DNA of 46,889 bases from Bacteroidales bacterium (GTDB lineage: Bacteria; Bacteroidota; Bacteroidia; Bacteroidales; WCHB1-69), in assembly GCA_017527945.1 (NCBI GenBank), contig JAFXPL010000044.1, forward strand, positions 1-46,889, in the 5' to 3' direction. Each line of letters begins with the position of its first letter. Position 1 is the first letter of the stretch. The notes under the pieces were generated by a model. The model was given only the letters and a program-made list of their open reading frames with translations, was not told the origin of the DNA and did not search any database. This document shows positions 16,093 to 25,700 of the stretch, in pieces. Both the position numbers and the translations under genes were made by a program.

Positions 16093-17415
16093 ATGGATTA
16101 TTTCGCCCCCATACGCCGCCACTTCGGAACCTTGCTTTTGCTGGTCATGCTGTGCTCCCTTCCCGCGCTTTCACTTGCCCAGAAGGGGAAAAGCAGCACC
16201 CAGCTCAAAAAAGACAAGCAGAAAATCGAAAACGAGATTGCCAACACACAGAAACTTTTGAAGAAAAACGAATCGAACCACAAAGCAGCCGTGCAACAGG
16301 CGGCGCTGCTGCGACAGCAAATACAGAACCGGGAGAAGATGATCACCAACCTCAACTCGCAAATCATTCAAATGGAAGATGAGCAGGAGCAAAACCAACA
16401 AGAAATCAAACAGTTGGAGAAACGGTTGGCTTACATGAAGACCGATTATGCCCAAGTGGTCTATAACGCTTACCGCAACCGCCGGTTGCTTGACAAAGTG
16501 ACCTTCATCCTTGCCGCCGACAATTTCTCCCAAATGTTCCGCCGCATCCGATACTACGCCATCTTCTCCCGCAACGTACGCCAACAGTCCGAATTGATTG
16601 AAAAAACGACTGCCGAACTGACACAAAAAAACGATGAAATCTTGGCACTCAAAAACGACAAGCTGACGACACTCTCCTCCAAAGAAAAGGAAATCAAGAA
16701 TCTGGAAAGTGACCGGCGGAAAAAGACACAAAATGCCGCACAACTGAAAAAAGAGTCCCAGAAACTCAACGCCGAACTTAAACAAAAACAACAAAAACGT
16801 CGCGAAATCGACGCCGCCATCCAAAAAGCCGTCAAAGACGAGATTGCGAAAGCCAATGCCGAACGCAACAAGAAAAAAGCGAAGGCCGCCTCCGGAAAAG
16901 CCTCCGCAGGGACTTCCACCGCCGCATCCGCCTCCACCGGCACCTCGTCGTCCGCAAAATCCACTACCTCCATCGCCCTCACGCCGGAGGAAAAGAACCT
17001 CAACACCTCATTCATCAACAACAAGGGGAAACTGCCCTGGCCTGTGGCAAAAGGAGCCAAAGTCAGCGACTTCGGCAACTACGCCCACCCAGACGTGCCC
17101 TCCGTGCAGATTGAAAACCACGGCATCGACATCATGGTGGAGTCCGGAACCCCCGCACGTGCCGTTTTCGACGGTGAGGTCACCGGCGTGATGAACATCA
17201 TGGGCACTACCGTTGTAATGATTCGACACGGAGAATATCTCACTGTATATCAAAACCTTGCAAGTGCAAACGTAAAGAAGGGCGACAAGGTCTCCACCAA
17301 ACAGACCATCGGCACCGTGGCCAAGAGCGCCACTTCCAACACCTACGAACTCCACTTTGAAATCTGGAAGAACGACCGATACGTGAACCCCAACGAATGG
17401 CTCGCCCGAAAATAG
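16093..17415 (+). CDS. EnvC-like murein hydrolase activator with degenerate M23 domain
   Basis: 440 residues from ATG 16093; ATG 16081 is possible. The TTG at 16072 is excluded because it lies in the promoter. The signal peptide ends near ALSLAQ. A long coiled coil follows (about 25-270), then an Ala/Ser/Thr-rich linker and a LytM/M23 domain (about 310-440). The zinc ligands are missing: the HxxxD position has Asn 342 with Asp 346 kept, the HxH pair is E419-L-H421, and the usual YxHL has Asn (VYQNL). EnvC proteins of this kind activate amidases during septal peptidoglycan splitting and do not cut themselves. First gene of an operon with engB 6 bases downstream. Confidence 0.9.
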   Translation: MDYFAPIRRHFGTLLLLVMLCSLPALSLAQKGKSSTQLKKDKQKIENEIANTQKLLKKNESNHKAAVQQAALLRQQIQNREKMITNLNSQIIQMEDEQEQNQQEIKQLEKRLAYMKTDYAQVVYNAYRNRRLLDKVTFILAADNFSQMFRRIRYYAIFSRNVRQQSELIEKTTAELTQKNDEILALKNDKLTTLSSKEKEIKNLESDRRKKTQNAAQLKKESQKLNAELKQKQQKRREIDAAIQKAVKDEIAKANAERNKKKAKAASGKASAGTSTAASASTGTSSSAKSTTSIALTPEEKNLNTSFINNKGKLPWPVAKGAKVSDFGNYAHPDVPSVQIENHGIDIMVESGTPARAVFDGEVTGVMNIMGTTVVMIRHGEYLTVYQNLASANVKKGDKVSTKQTIGTVAKSATSNTYELHFEIWKNDRYVNPNEWLARK

Positions 17416-17421
17416 CAACGT

Positions 17422-18033
17422 ATGATCATCAAAACCGCCGAATACCTGCAAAGCGAAGCCGACTGGCGCAAATGCCCGGCTCCCGACAAACCCGAATACG
17501 CCTTCATCGGCCGGTCCAACGTGGGCAAATCCTCCCTCATCAACATGCTCACGAACCACAAAAGCCTCGCCAAAACCTCTTCCCAGCCCGGCAAGACTCA
17601 GACCATCAACCACTTCATCATCAACAAGGCGTGGTATTTGGTGGATCTGCCAGGCTATGGATTCGCCAAGACTTCCAAAACCAATCGCGAAAAATGGCGG
17701 AAAATGATCTCCGACTACCTGCTTTTCCGCGAAAATCTCCAACTCGTCTTCGTTCTGATCGATTCCCGCATCGAACCGCAACGCATCGACATTGACTTCA
17801 TCAACAACCTCGGCGAAAACGGTGTCCCCTTTGCCATCATTTTCACCAAAACCGACAAAGTTTCAGGCGGCAAAGCGATGAGCAACATGCAGAAGATGAA
17901 AAATGCTCTTTCAGAGACTTGGGAAGAACTCCCCGTGATGATGCCGTCGTCTGCCGTGTCAGGCCACGGGAAGGAGAAAATTCTCGATTTTATCGAAGAC
18001 ATCAACCAACAATATTCAAAATCAGAAAAATAA
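17422..18033 (+). CDS. engB: Ribosome biogenesis GTPase EngB/YsxC
   Basis: 203 residues. TRAFAC-class GTPase involved in 50S subunit assembly and, in model bacteria, essential. G motifs are in order: GRSNVGKSS (G1), a Thr in the GKTQTINHF switch (G2), DLPGYGFAK (G3), TKTDK (G4) and SSAVSGHG (G5). Length and order are normal. Sits between the EnvC-like gene and the META lipoprotein gene with gaps of 6 and 4 bases, a typical operon spacing. Confidence 0.97.
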   Translation: MIIKTAEYLQSEADWRKCPAPDKPEYAFIGRSNVGKSSLINMLTNHKSLAKTSSQPGKTQTINHFIINKAWYLVDLPGYGFAKTSKTNREKWRKMISDYLLFRENLQLVFVLIDSRIEPQRIDIDFINNLGENGVPFAIIFTKTDKVSGGKAMSNMQKMKNALSETWEELPVMMPSSAVSGHGKEKILDFIEDINQQYSKSEK

Positions 18034-18037
18034 CGAC

Positions 18038-18484
18038 ATGAAAAAATCCATCTTCTCCTTAATTATGTTATCCCTGGTGCTGACCTGCTGTTGCTGCAAA
18101 ACCTCCAAGAAAAACGTGAAAACCGGAGATCTGCCGCTAATTGGAACGCAATGGAATCTCGTGGCGTTGGAAGGCGAGGAAATCACCAAGGAATTCGCCC
18201 TGCGGCCGTTCATCACCTTCGACTCCGCAGGAAGCATTCAAGGCAACCTCGGATGCAACACCTTCTTCGGCTCCTACGACACCGGCAAGAAAGGCAAAAT
18301 GAAAATCGAATACCAAGGCTCCACCAAACGGCTGTGTCAAAAAATGGCCGTGGAAAAACAGTTCATCAAAGCGCTGAAACGGGATGTCAACTTGTACCAA
18401 ATCAAAGGGAATGAACTAATCCTCTCCAACGCAACCGAAGAAATCATGCGATTTGAAGGCGTCGATTTGAACACTGTGGAATAG
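18038..18484 (+). CDS. META domain lipoprotein (HslJ-like)
   Basis: 148 residues. The signal peptide ends with a lipobox-like LTCCCCK with four adjacent cysteines, the first or second of which would be lipidated. The META domain (about 35-145) shows GTQWNLVALEG, a PFITFDSAGSIQGNLGCNTFFGSY block and a C-terminal NELILSN strand. The family is found in envelope stress and heat-shock associated lipoproteins; the biochemical role is unknown. Last gene of the operon, convergent with the DUF2156-GNAT gene 9 bases away. Confidence 0.88.
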   Translation: MKKSIFSLIMLSLVLTCCCCKTSKKNVKTGDLPLIGTQWNLVALEGEEITKEFALRPFITFDSAGSIQGNLGCNTFFGSYDTGKKGKMKIEYQGSTKRLCQKMAVEKQFIKALKRDVNLYQIKGNELILSNATEEIMRFEGVDLNTVE

Positions 18485-18493
18485 CTTTTCCCG

Positions 18494-19885
18494 CTACAGC
18501 AGCGGCATGCACTCCAGCACATCCGAAAGACCTTCCTTCTTGAACGATTTTGACAAAGGCAGAACCAAAATTCTGTCTTTTTCCTTTTCGCCAGTCCCCA
18601 AATCCATGTCGCAAAGAAACTCTGCACGAGTCTGCGTGCCAATATATCCGAATCGGCCATAAAAATCCGCCAGCTCAGGATCGCCCGGAATCAAGAACGA
18701 GAAATCCGCTCCTTTGTCCCTGCACTCGGCCAAAGCCTTGTGAACTAAGCGCGTGGAGATTCCCTGGTGTTGATACTGCGGCAGCGTTGCAACACCGTAC
18801 AAATAAGCACCCAATCCCAAAGAGGTCTGACAAGGAATCATGAACACCATCGATACAACGTGCCCCTCCACCATCTCGGCAAAGGCGCAATGCTCGAAAT
18901 AGTAGCGCGAAAGGAACGTGAAAACCGAAACATCCGTCTCACCGAAACATTGCTTCCAAATATGGATAATGTCATGCATCTGCGGTGTCAGTTTCAGAGC
19001 CGTCGTCTTGTATTGCAGTCGAGACGGTTCATACGACATTTTCGATTTCCGCAACCCAGCCAATCCCATATCTTCCTCTCGATTAACCCAAATGAAGTGT
19101 TCCGGAAGATGTTGTGCAAAAAGCTGGTTAATCATCTGATATACACCTTCATAACGAATATCCCCTTTTTCCACATGCGTACAGAACATCTGCTCATTCA
19201 GGGCGGAGCCGTATGTAAAAGCAACCGGTTCGTTCTCCACATACAGCACCCCACCGAACAACTTCAACTCCTGATAATACCGAAAAGCTTTTTCAATCGT
19301 CAAGTGCTCGGCTTGCGCCGATTCATCGTCCGCATGTTTTTCCAGCCATGCCTCCTCTAATTTTCTGCAATCCGCAAGATTCTCATTATCAATTATTTCA
19401 TAGCGATAGGAATACAAGGATTTGAACCTATTGACATGATTTCGCTTTTGCGCATATTTCCGACCTTTCAGCGAGGCCAAATCTTCTGTCCGATAAACAT
19501 AGTCTGCGAAATCGCGGTTGTTGTCGAACAAAAATGACTCGGGGAACTGTTGCCGGAGTTGGTCACATTCACTTTCGGTTAGCCCCATCAAGGTAAGCGG
19601 AAGGCCCAGCAGAGCGGCATCCGCCTCCAAATAAGGAATAATAGCGGAATAATCGGGCGTTTCCGCTTGGGAAAAGACGATATAGGCGGCACGACGGTCT
19701 CCGTTGATATAGGCACGCACAACCAGCCAACCGTCAATCTCCGTCCACGAAGTGTGGTAATAATGCTGCCAACAAAAGAAATTGGCAAAATTCCGGTCAC
19801 AAGTTTGCGAATTTTTCTCCAAATAGGGCTGAAAAATATCGCGATGTTGAATTTCTATAGGTTTGAAATGAAGATTAAGGGCCAT
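18494..19885 (-). CDS. DUF2156-like / GNAT two-domain acyltransferase
   Basis: 463 residues. The first about 300 resemble the DUF2156 (phosphatidylglycerol lysyltransferase C-terminal) fold family, with FANFFCWQHYYHTSW and RKYAQKRNHVNRF segments and a later FTYGSAL. The remaining residues are a GNAT N-acetyltransferase domain with an acetyl-CoA loop, VATLPQYQHQGISTRLV, and LADFYGRFGYIG near the end. Both parts belong to the GNAT superfamily, so this is a tandem arrangement. Substrates are unknown; lipid or peptide aminoacylation and small-molecule acetylation are both possible. The start codon lies just past the gldJ terminator, so it is probably transcribed separately from gldJ. Confidence 0.8.
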   Translation of the reverse strand: MALNLHFKPIEIQHRDIFQPYLEKNSQTCDRNFANFFCWQHYYHTSWTEIDGWLVVRAYINGDRRAAYIVFSQAETPDYSAIIPYLEADAALLGLPLTLMGLTESECDQLRQQFPESFLFDNNRDFADYVYRTEDLASLKGRKYAQKRNHVNRFKSLYSYRYEIIDNENLADCRKLEEAWLEKHADDESAQAEHLTIEKAFRYYQELKLFGGVLYVENEPVAFTYGSALNEQMFCTHVEKGDIRYEGVYQMINQLFAQHLPEHFIWVNREEDMGLAGLRKSKMSYEPSRLQYKTTALKLTPQMHDIIHIWKQCFGETDVSVFTFLSRYYFEHCAFAEMVEGHVVSMVFMIPCQTSLGLGAYLYGVATLPQYQHQGISTRLVHKALAECRDKGADFSFLIPGDPELADFYGRFGYIGTQTRAEFLCDMDLGTGEKEKDRILVLPLSKSFKKEGLSDVLECMPLL

Positions 19886-19900
19886 ATAGTGTTTATACAG

Positions 19901-19936
19901 AAAAAAACAGACCTCGATCCGAAGAAAGAGGTCTGT
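19901..19936 (-). terminator. Rho-independent terminator of the porP-gldJ operon
   Basis: On the minus strand ACAGACCTC and GAGGTCTGT form a 9-bp perfect stem (19928-19936 with 19907-19915) around a 12-base loop, followed by a run of T. It lies 22 bases past the gldJ stop codon. Confidence 0.88.
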
Positions 19937-19957
19937 ATATTATTGATTACGTGATGA

Positions 19958-21448
19958 TTATTTTCCCTTGGTCTGAGAACCCACGCGTGCCATGGCACAA
20001 CGGAAACCGATGTAGTCGGTTGCCTCGTCCTCGTCTAAGTAACGTCTTGCACCCGGAGAAGCCCAATACGGAATATCCTTCCAAGAACCGCCCTTATAGA
20101 CGCGAGCATGGTCGCTGACAAGAGAGAAGTCGTAGTTTTTCGTGTTTTTGACATACATCTTGTCCGTAGCTTCTTCATTGGTAGTGGCATTCTTCCAATC
20201 ATCCATACTCTTCAAAGACTGCCAGTCGCCATCCAAGTAGTTCTTGTTGTCGGCGGCGCGGTAGTTACGGCGACGATCATTCTTGAAGTCGGAAACCGGC
20301 ACCATCGGAATTTTACCCACACTGTCGCGTTCGGCAACGGTTCCATCTTCCAACAGCTTCTTGGTTTCAAAATAGTTACCACGGAACGGGTTATATTCCG
20401 TCACATCGTCGTGGGAAGACTGTCTATAGACATCCATCACCCACTCGGAGACGTTACCGCCCATGTGGTACAAACCGTAGTCATTCGGCCAGTCGGACTT
20501 CACCTCCTTGGTATAGAAGCCGCCGTCGTTCAAGGCGCTGGCGACACCCATATAGTCACCGCGACCACGACGCACATCCGTCATGAAATCACCGTAGTAT
20601 TTCTTATCCTCCGTACGCAACTGCTGACCGTTCCAAGGATATACTTTGCGTTCCAGCACTCGCTCGTTCAGGGTGTTGCCGACAGTAGCGTATGCGGCAT
20701 ATTCCCATTCTGCCTCAGTAGGCAGGCGGTATTTCGGCAAGAGGATACCGTCTTCCATCTTCACATTACGGTACTCACCGCTGGAGATGTAACGGAGACG
20801 TTTCTGTCCTTCTGCCTCGTATGATTCGTAAGTCAAGTAAGCATCGGTGTTGAAGTAGCCCTCGGCGGAGGGGGTTTCAGCGAACTCGATATAACCGCGG
20901 TCAACCAAAATCTGCTCATTCACGCGATCGGTACGCCAGGCTGCGTAGTTGGTGGCCTGCAGCCAGTTCACACCCACGACAGGATAGTAACGGAACGCCG
21001 GATGACGGAAATAATATTCCACCTGGGGCTCGTTGTACCCCAAGCGATCGCGCCAGACAGCCTCGTCAGGCATGGCGTTGTCATAAACCACCTTCAGGTC
21101 CTGCGGAACGAAAACGCGTTCCAGCCAATAAAGATACTCCAAGTAGTCCACATTGGCGATTTCGCATTCATCCATGTAGAAAGAGGCCACGGAAACGCGA
21201 CGAGGATTGTTGTTCCAATCTTTCATCACATCTTCCTCCATCTGTCCCATCACGAAGGAACCGCCTTCGATGAACACGAGTCCAGGACCGGTGGCCTGTT
21301 CCTCGAACGGAGCCACCTCGAAACCACCATTCTTGGCATCGTTATAGTTCCAGCCTGTGGTGGCGGATTTCTGTTTCTTGCAGGATGTCATCCCTAACAG
21401 CAATGCTGCGATGGTGAACAATCCGAATAATTTTTTTGCTGTATTCAT
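19958..21448 (-). CDS. gldJ: Gliding motility / T9SS lipoprotein GldJ
   Basis: 496 residues. The signal peptide has a lipobox (GMTSC), then KKQK. An SUMF1/formylglycine-generating-enzyme-like domain follows, with TGPGLVFIEGGSFVMGQ, FYMDECEIANVDYLEYLYW, PVVGVNWLQATNYAAWRTD, LPTEAEWEYAA and GGNVSEWVMDVYR. The opening TTGWNYNDAKNGGFEV and the spacing match GldJ better than GldK. GldJ is an outer-membrane lipoprotein needed for stability of the GldK/T9SS ring and, where present, gliding. It follows the porP/sprF homologue by 63 bases on the same strand, and porU diverges from that pair; gldJ and porU are also close neighbours in Flavobacterium. Confidence 0.93.
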   Translation of the reverse strand: MNTAKKLFGLFTIAALLLGMTSCKKQKSATTGWNYNDAKNGGFEVAPFEEQATGPGLVFIEGGSFVMGQMEEDVMKDWNNNPRRVSVASFYMDECEIANVDYLEYLYWLERVFVPQDLKVVYDNAMPDEAVWRDRLGYNEPQVEYYFRHPAFRYYPVVGVNWLQATNYAAWRTDRVNEQILVDRGYIEFAETPSAEGYFNTDAYLTYESYEAEGQKRLRYISSGEYRNVKMEDGILLPKYRLPTEAEWEYAAYATVGNTLNERVLERKVYPWNGQQLRTEDKKYYGDFMTDVRRGRGDYMGVASALNDGGFYTKEVKSDWPNDYGLYHMGGNVSEWVMDVYRQSSHDDVTEYNPFRGNYFETKKLLEDGTVAERDSVGKIPMVPVSDFKNDRRRNYRAADNKNYLDGDWQSLKSMDDWKNATTNEEATDKMYVKNTKNYDFSLVSDHARVYKGGSWKDIPYWASPGARRYLDEDEATDYIGFRCAMARVGSQTKGK

Positions 21449-21511
21449 TGTTTTTATTATTTTTCTGCGATGTAATAATCAACGATAACTTTCAAAAAAT
21501 AGTATTTCCGA

Positions 21512-22591
21512 TTAGAAAGAGGGGCACGGCAGATCTTTCAACGCCTTGCGTTTGTTGGGGCACGGCAGCATGAACTGGAGGGACACCTCGTGGGCACCGC
21601 CCGTGGCATTGGCCAACTTTCCGATGGTGGCATCGTAAGAATACGCCACTTTGAACCATTCGTACTCCACACCGAACATCACGATAAACGCATCCATGTT
21701 ATGATAGGAAATCGGCTGAGTGACGGGGTTCCCGAGGGTATCGACACCCACGAACTGTTCGCCTTTGTAGGTCAAGCCGTGGCGCAGCCACATGCCGAGA
21801 GTGAACGGATAGAAATTCAGATAAAATCCCTCGCTGAAGTAATTGAAATTCTGTTGGTGTTGATAGATGAAATTCGGGCTGATGGAGATGTCCCCGAAAG
21901 AGGTTTCTTTCTTGCTCTTGCGTTTGAGGTCGAAGTTCGCGCCGACATGGGCGGTCCATTTCACGGGACGGTAGTCGTAAGGACCAAGACCATTGGAGAT
22001 GAAGCCCTTGGCACCGATGATAGGCACGATATGATGGGCGGCCACTCCGAAATAGACATGCGGAGTATAACCCAAGATACCCGCAGCCATGTCGAAAGAG
22101 TGGATGGTCAACTGGTTGGGCTGCAATTCAGAAGTTTGATAGACCACACCGTATTTCGGGTCGATCATGTCGCCAAAGACCAGTTTGTCCCAATTCAGAT
22201 GGCGGTTCTCATACGTTGCCTGCAAAGCGAATCGGAGGTTGAACTTCTTGGAAACCTTCAACTTGAAGGAATACATGACGCTTGCGTTATAGGTGTTGAT
22301 GATGCCGCCTTCACCCGCGCGGTCGCCAAGAAGAAGCACACCGACACCGCCGGAGAGTTTATCGAAATGTTCATCGTAAGAAGCCGAAAAAGTCATGAAC
22401 GTTCCCGGAGCGGAAGGCCACTGGTCACGGAAATGGAATGCCAGACGGGGACAGACATTCGTGCCCGCAAAAGCCGGATTCAGATACAGCGGATTGGCAT
22501 AATACTGCGAAAAAAGAGCATCCTGCGCTTGCAAACGCAATCCTGCAAAGGCCAATACGATGGTGACTATGATAGCAACTCGTTTATTCAT
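21512..22591 (-). CDS. PorP/SprF family T9SS outer-membrane protein
   Basis: 359 residues. A signal peptide (ending near LRLQAQ) leads into DALFSQYYANPLYLNPAFAGT, the hallmark start of PorP/SprF proteins, then an alternating beta-barrel pattern. Members are 14-strand-like outer-membrane proteins that assist secretion or anchoring of T9SS substrates such as large adhesins (SprF for SprB in Flavobacterium). Because many paralogues exist per genome, I do not assign porP itself. First gene of the operon with gldJ; a well-spaced promoter lies directly upstream. Confidence 0.92.
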   Translation of the reverse strand: MNKRVAIIVTIVLAFAGLRLQAQDALFSQYYANPLYLNPAFAGTNVCPRLAFHFRDQWPSAPGTFMTFSASYDEHFDKLSGGVGVLLLGDRAGEGGIINTYNASVMYSFKLKVSKKFNLRFALQATYENRHLNWDKLVFGDMIDPKYGVVYQTSELQPNQLTIHSFDMAAGILGYTPHVYFGVAAHHIVPIIGAKGFISNGLGPYDYRPVKWTAHVGANFDLKRKSKKETSFGDISISPNFIYQHQQNFNYFSEGFYLNFYPFTLGMWLRHGLTYKGEQFVGVDTLGNPVTQPISYHNMDAFIVMFGVEYEWFKVAYSYDATIGKLANATGGAHEVSLQFMLPCPNKRKALKDLPCPSF

Positions 22592-22611
22592 ATCGTTTTA
22601 TTTATAGCGGG

Positions 22612-22640
22612 CAAAGATACAAAATTATTAAACGCTCCAA
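22612..22640 (-). promoter_or_regulatory. Promoter of the porP/sprF-gldJ operon
   Basis: On the minus strand TTG (22638-22640) is followed after 18 bases by TATCTTTG (22612-22619), in good agreement with the Bacteroidota -33/-7 consensus. The -7 element is 20 bases from the start codon. Confidence 0.72.
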
Positions 22641-22722
22641 CCCTGATTTTGTTACATTTTTTCTGCAATAATCCAAACGCATTTTCGTTAAGAAAATTGT
22701 GTTTACAATAATAAAACGAGTA

Positions 22723-25700
22723 ATGGCAAAAAAAACTTGGGTCAGATTTTTACTTTTTAGCATACTTTTTTTTCAAATAACTGATATTCAGGCACAAACA
22801 ATCCAAAAAAAAATTTCTCTCCAATGGCAGGAACCTGTTGTCCACACCTTTTCCAACGATGAGAAACAGTCCTTCCTTTTCTTCGAAAATGCCCACTACG
22901 GGTCCGATTTTCACCAGCTTCCCTCCTATTCCGAAAACATACCGTCCGGCAGTTTTTTTTCGGAATACCGTGTCACGGTGTTGGAACAGCATTTCGAGGA
23001 GATGACTTCATCAGAATGTCAGCTGATTCCTTCCGACTTCCATCAGAAAAACATTGACTACCAAGTCAGCTCTGCATACGACCGCCGCCAGGCATACACG
23101 CAACTGTCGTTCATTCCGATTGTTGAGACCTCGCCCGGGCACTTCCAGCGGCTCGTGTCCGTTTCCCTACGCATCGAGGGCAAAAAACCGCTCCAGTCGA
23201 AAGGCGTGAAGGAATATGCCGCGCGGTCGGTGCTCGCCTCCGGGAAATGGCACCAGTTCTCCCTCACGGAGACCGGCATCTACAAAGTGACCCATTCGGA
23301 CCTCATCGCAACCGGGATGTCAACCCCGATTTCATCCGCCCAGATAGCCGTCTTCGGCAACGGCGGCATGATGCTCCCTGAGAGCAACTCCGCACCCCGG
23401 CCCGATGACCTGCAGGAACTTCCCATCCAGATGCACGACGGCGGTGACGGCACTTTCGACGACGGCGACTTCTTCCTGTTCTACGGTCTTTCACCGCACC
23501 GGATCTCCTATGACACCGCCAACCGGCAATTCGCTCACGCCTTCAACATCTATTCAAATGCTTCCTATTACTTTGTCACCCAAACACCCGGAGTCGGAGA
23601 AAAAAAACGCATCCAAACCGTCAACAACGAAAGTCTGAATGCCAACCTCACTGTGCAAGACTTCACTTTCTTCGATTTCTACGAAGAAGACATCTCCAAT
23701 CTGAACGAATCCGGGAAAACCTGGTTAGGGGACCGCTATGACATCACCTTAAACAGAAGCTATGCCTTCCAGTTGCCCGGCGCACCCACCGGCTCCGGCC
23801 GCGTCTCCGTCCGCACCGCGTCCACCGCACCGTCCTCTTCCGCGTTCCAAGTCGCCTTGAACCAAAACAACCTTGGCAACATCATCTTGAAAATGGTGAG
23901 CGGATCCACCCAAGCATGCCTGACGACTGGCGACCTGCCGTTCAACACCTCTTCGAGAGATCTCAGGATATCCCTGACATACAACAAGCCCACCACTTCC
24001 GCAGTCGGCTATTTAGACTGGATTGAGGTGGAAGTGCCGTGCACCATTGGGCTGCACAACGGGCAGACAAGTTTCCGGAACCCTTCGTCGGCAGGCGCGG
24101 GAAATATCACCCGTTTTAACCTCCAAGGGGTTTCGACCACCGCCTCCGTGTGGGATGTCACCGACCCGGCGCAGGCTGTCCGCATCGTCCTCGCTTCCGA
24201 CGGACAAGGCACGCACTTCAAATCGGAAACCGACGGACTTCGGGAGTTCATCCTTTTCGACGGGAGCGTTTATAAATCCGTCACTCCGCTGTCCTCCGTC
24301 GCCAACCAGAACCTGCATGGCACAGGAGCAGTTGACATGGTCATCGTCACGCACCCTGACTTCGTGAGCCAGGCAAACCGATTGGCGCAGTTCCGCGCCG
24401 AAAACGACGGATTGTCCGTCAAAGTGGTCACCCCGCAACAAATCTACAATGAATTCTCCAGCGGATCGCAGGATCCCATCGCCATCCGCGACTACATGAG
24501 GATGATTTACGACCGTACCGGCAAAGAGTATCCAAAATACCTCCTGCTGTTCGGACGCCCCAGCTACGACTTCCGCGGCCTTGCCCAAGGAACCAAGCTC
24601 TATGTGCCTAACTTCCAATACAATATTGAATATATAGGAGACCTCAGTTCTCCCCAATACAGATATATTTCTGAAATCCGCAGCCAATATACGGGCGACG
24701 ACGCGCTGGGGCTGTTGGACGAGGACGAAGGGTTCAATGGCAACGGGCTTTATGACCTCGCCATTGGACGGTTCCCCTGTACCACGAGCGCACAGGCGAC
24801 CATCGCGGTGGACAAAAGCATACGCTACACCGAGCGCCGGAACCTTGTACAGGAAAATTCCGCCCAAATCTCCAATTTCGGGGACTGGCGGAACATGATG
24901 GCCTTTGTGGCTGACGACGAAGAAGGCAACGACTTTATCTATAATGCCGACTATTTCACGAAACTCGTGGCCAACACCAACCCCAACATCAATTTCGACA
25001 AGATATATTTGGATGCCTACCAGCAAATCTCCAACGCAGGCGGCCAAAGATACCCAGACGCTGTGACGGACATCAACAACCGCATGAACCGGGGTTCGCT
25101 GTTCTACACCTATATCGGTCACAGCGGCAAAGACGGCTGGGCGGCGGAACGCGTGCTCGAGAACTCCGACATCAACAAGTGGAGCAACAAGTTCAATATG
25201 CCTGGAATGATTTCGCTTTCCTGCACTTTCGCCTACTATGACCGACAGATCCAGTCCCCGTCCGACCTTATCTTCTTCAACCCCAACGGGGGAGCCATCA
25301 CCGTCACCGCCGCGGCAAGGGAAGCCTGGTCAGCTCCAAACAACACTTTCGGAAGACACTTCTTCAACCTGATGTTCCAGAAAGACGCCAACGGCGAATA
25401 CTCCTCCGTGTGCGACCTGCAACGGAGAGCCAAGAACATGTATGGGGCGCCGCAAAACGGAAGAGGCAACGACCTATGCATGTTCGTCACGTTCGGAGAC
25501 CCGTCCATCAAATTGTCGGCCCCGGCATACCAAGTGGTGACCGACTCCATCAATTTCCACGCGGCTGGAGCCACCACAGACACTATCCGCGCCCTTTCCA
25601 AAGTCACCGTGAGCGGCCGTGTGACGGATGCCGGCATGCAAACCCTCACAGGGTTCAACGGCACGCTGTTCCCATCGGTTTACGACAAAAAAGTGACGGT

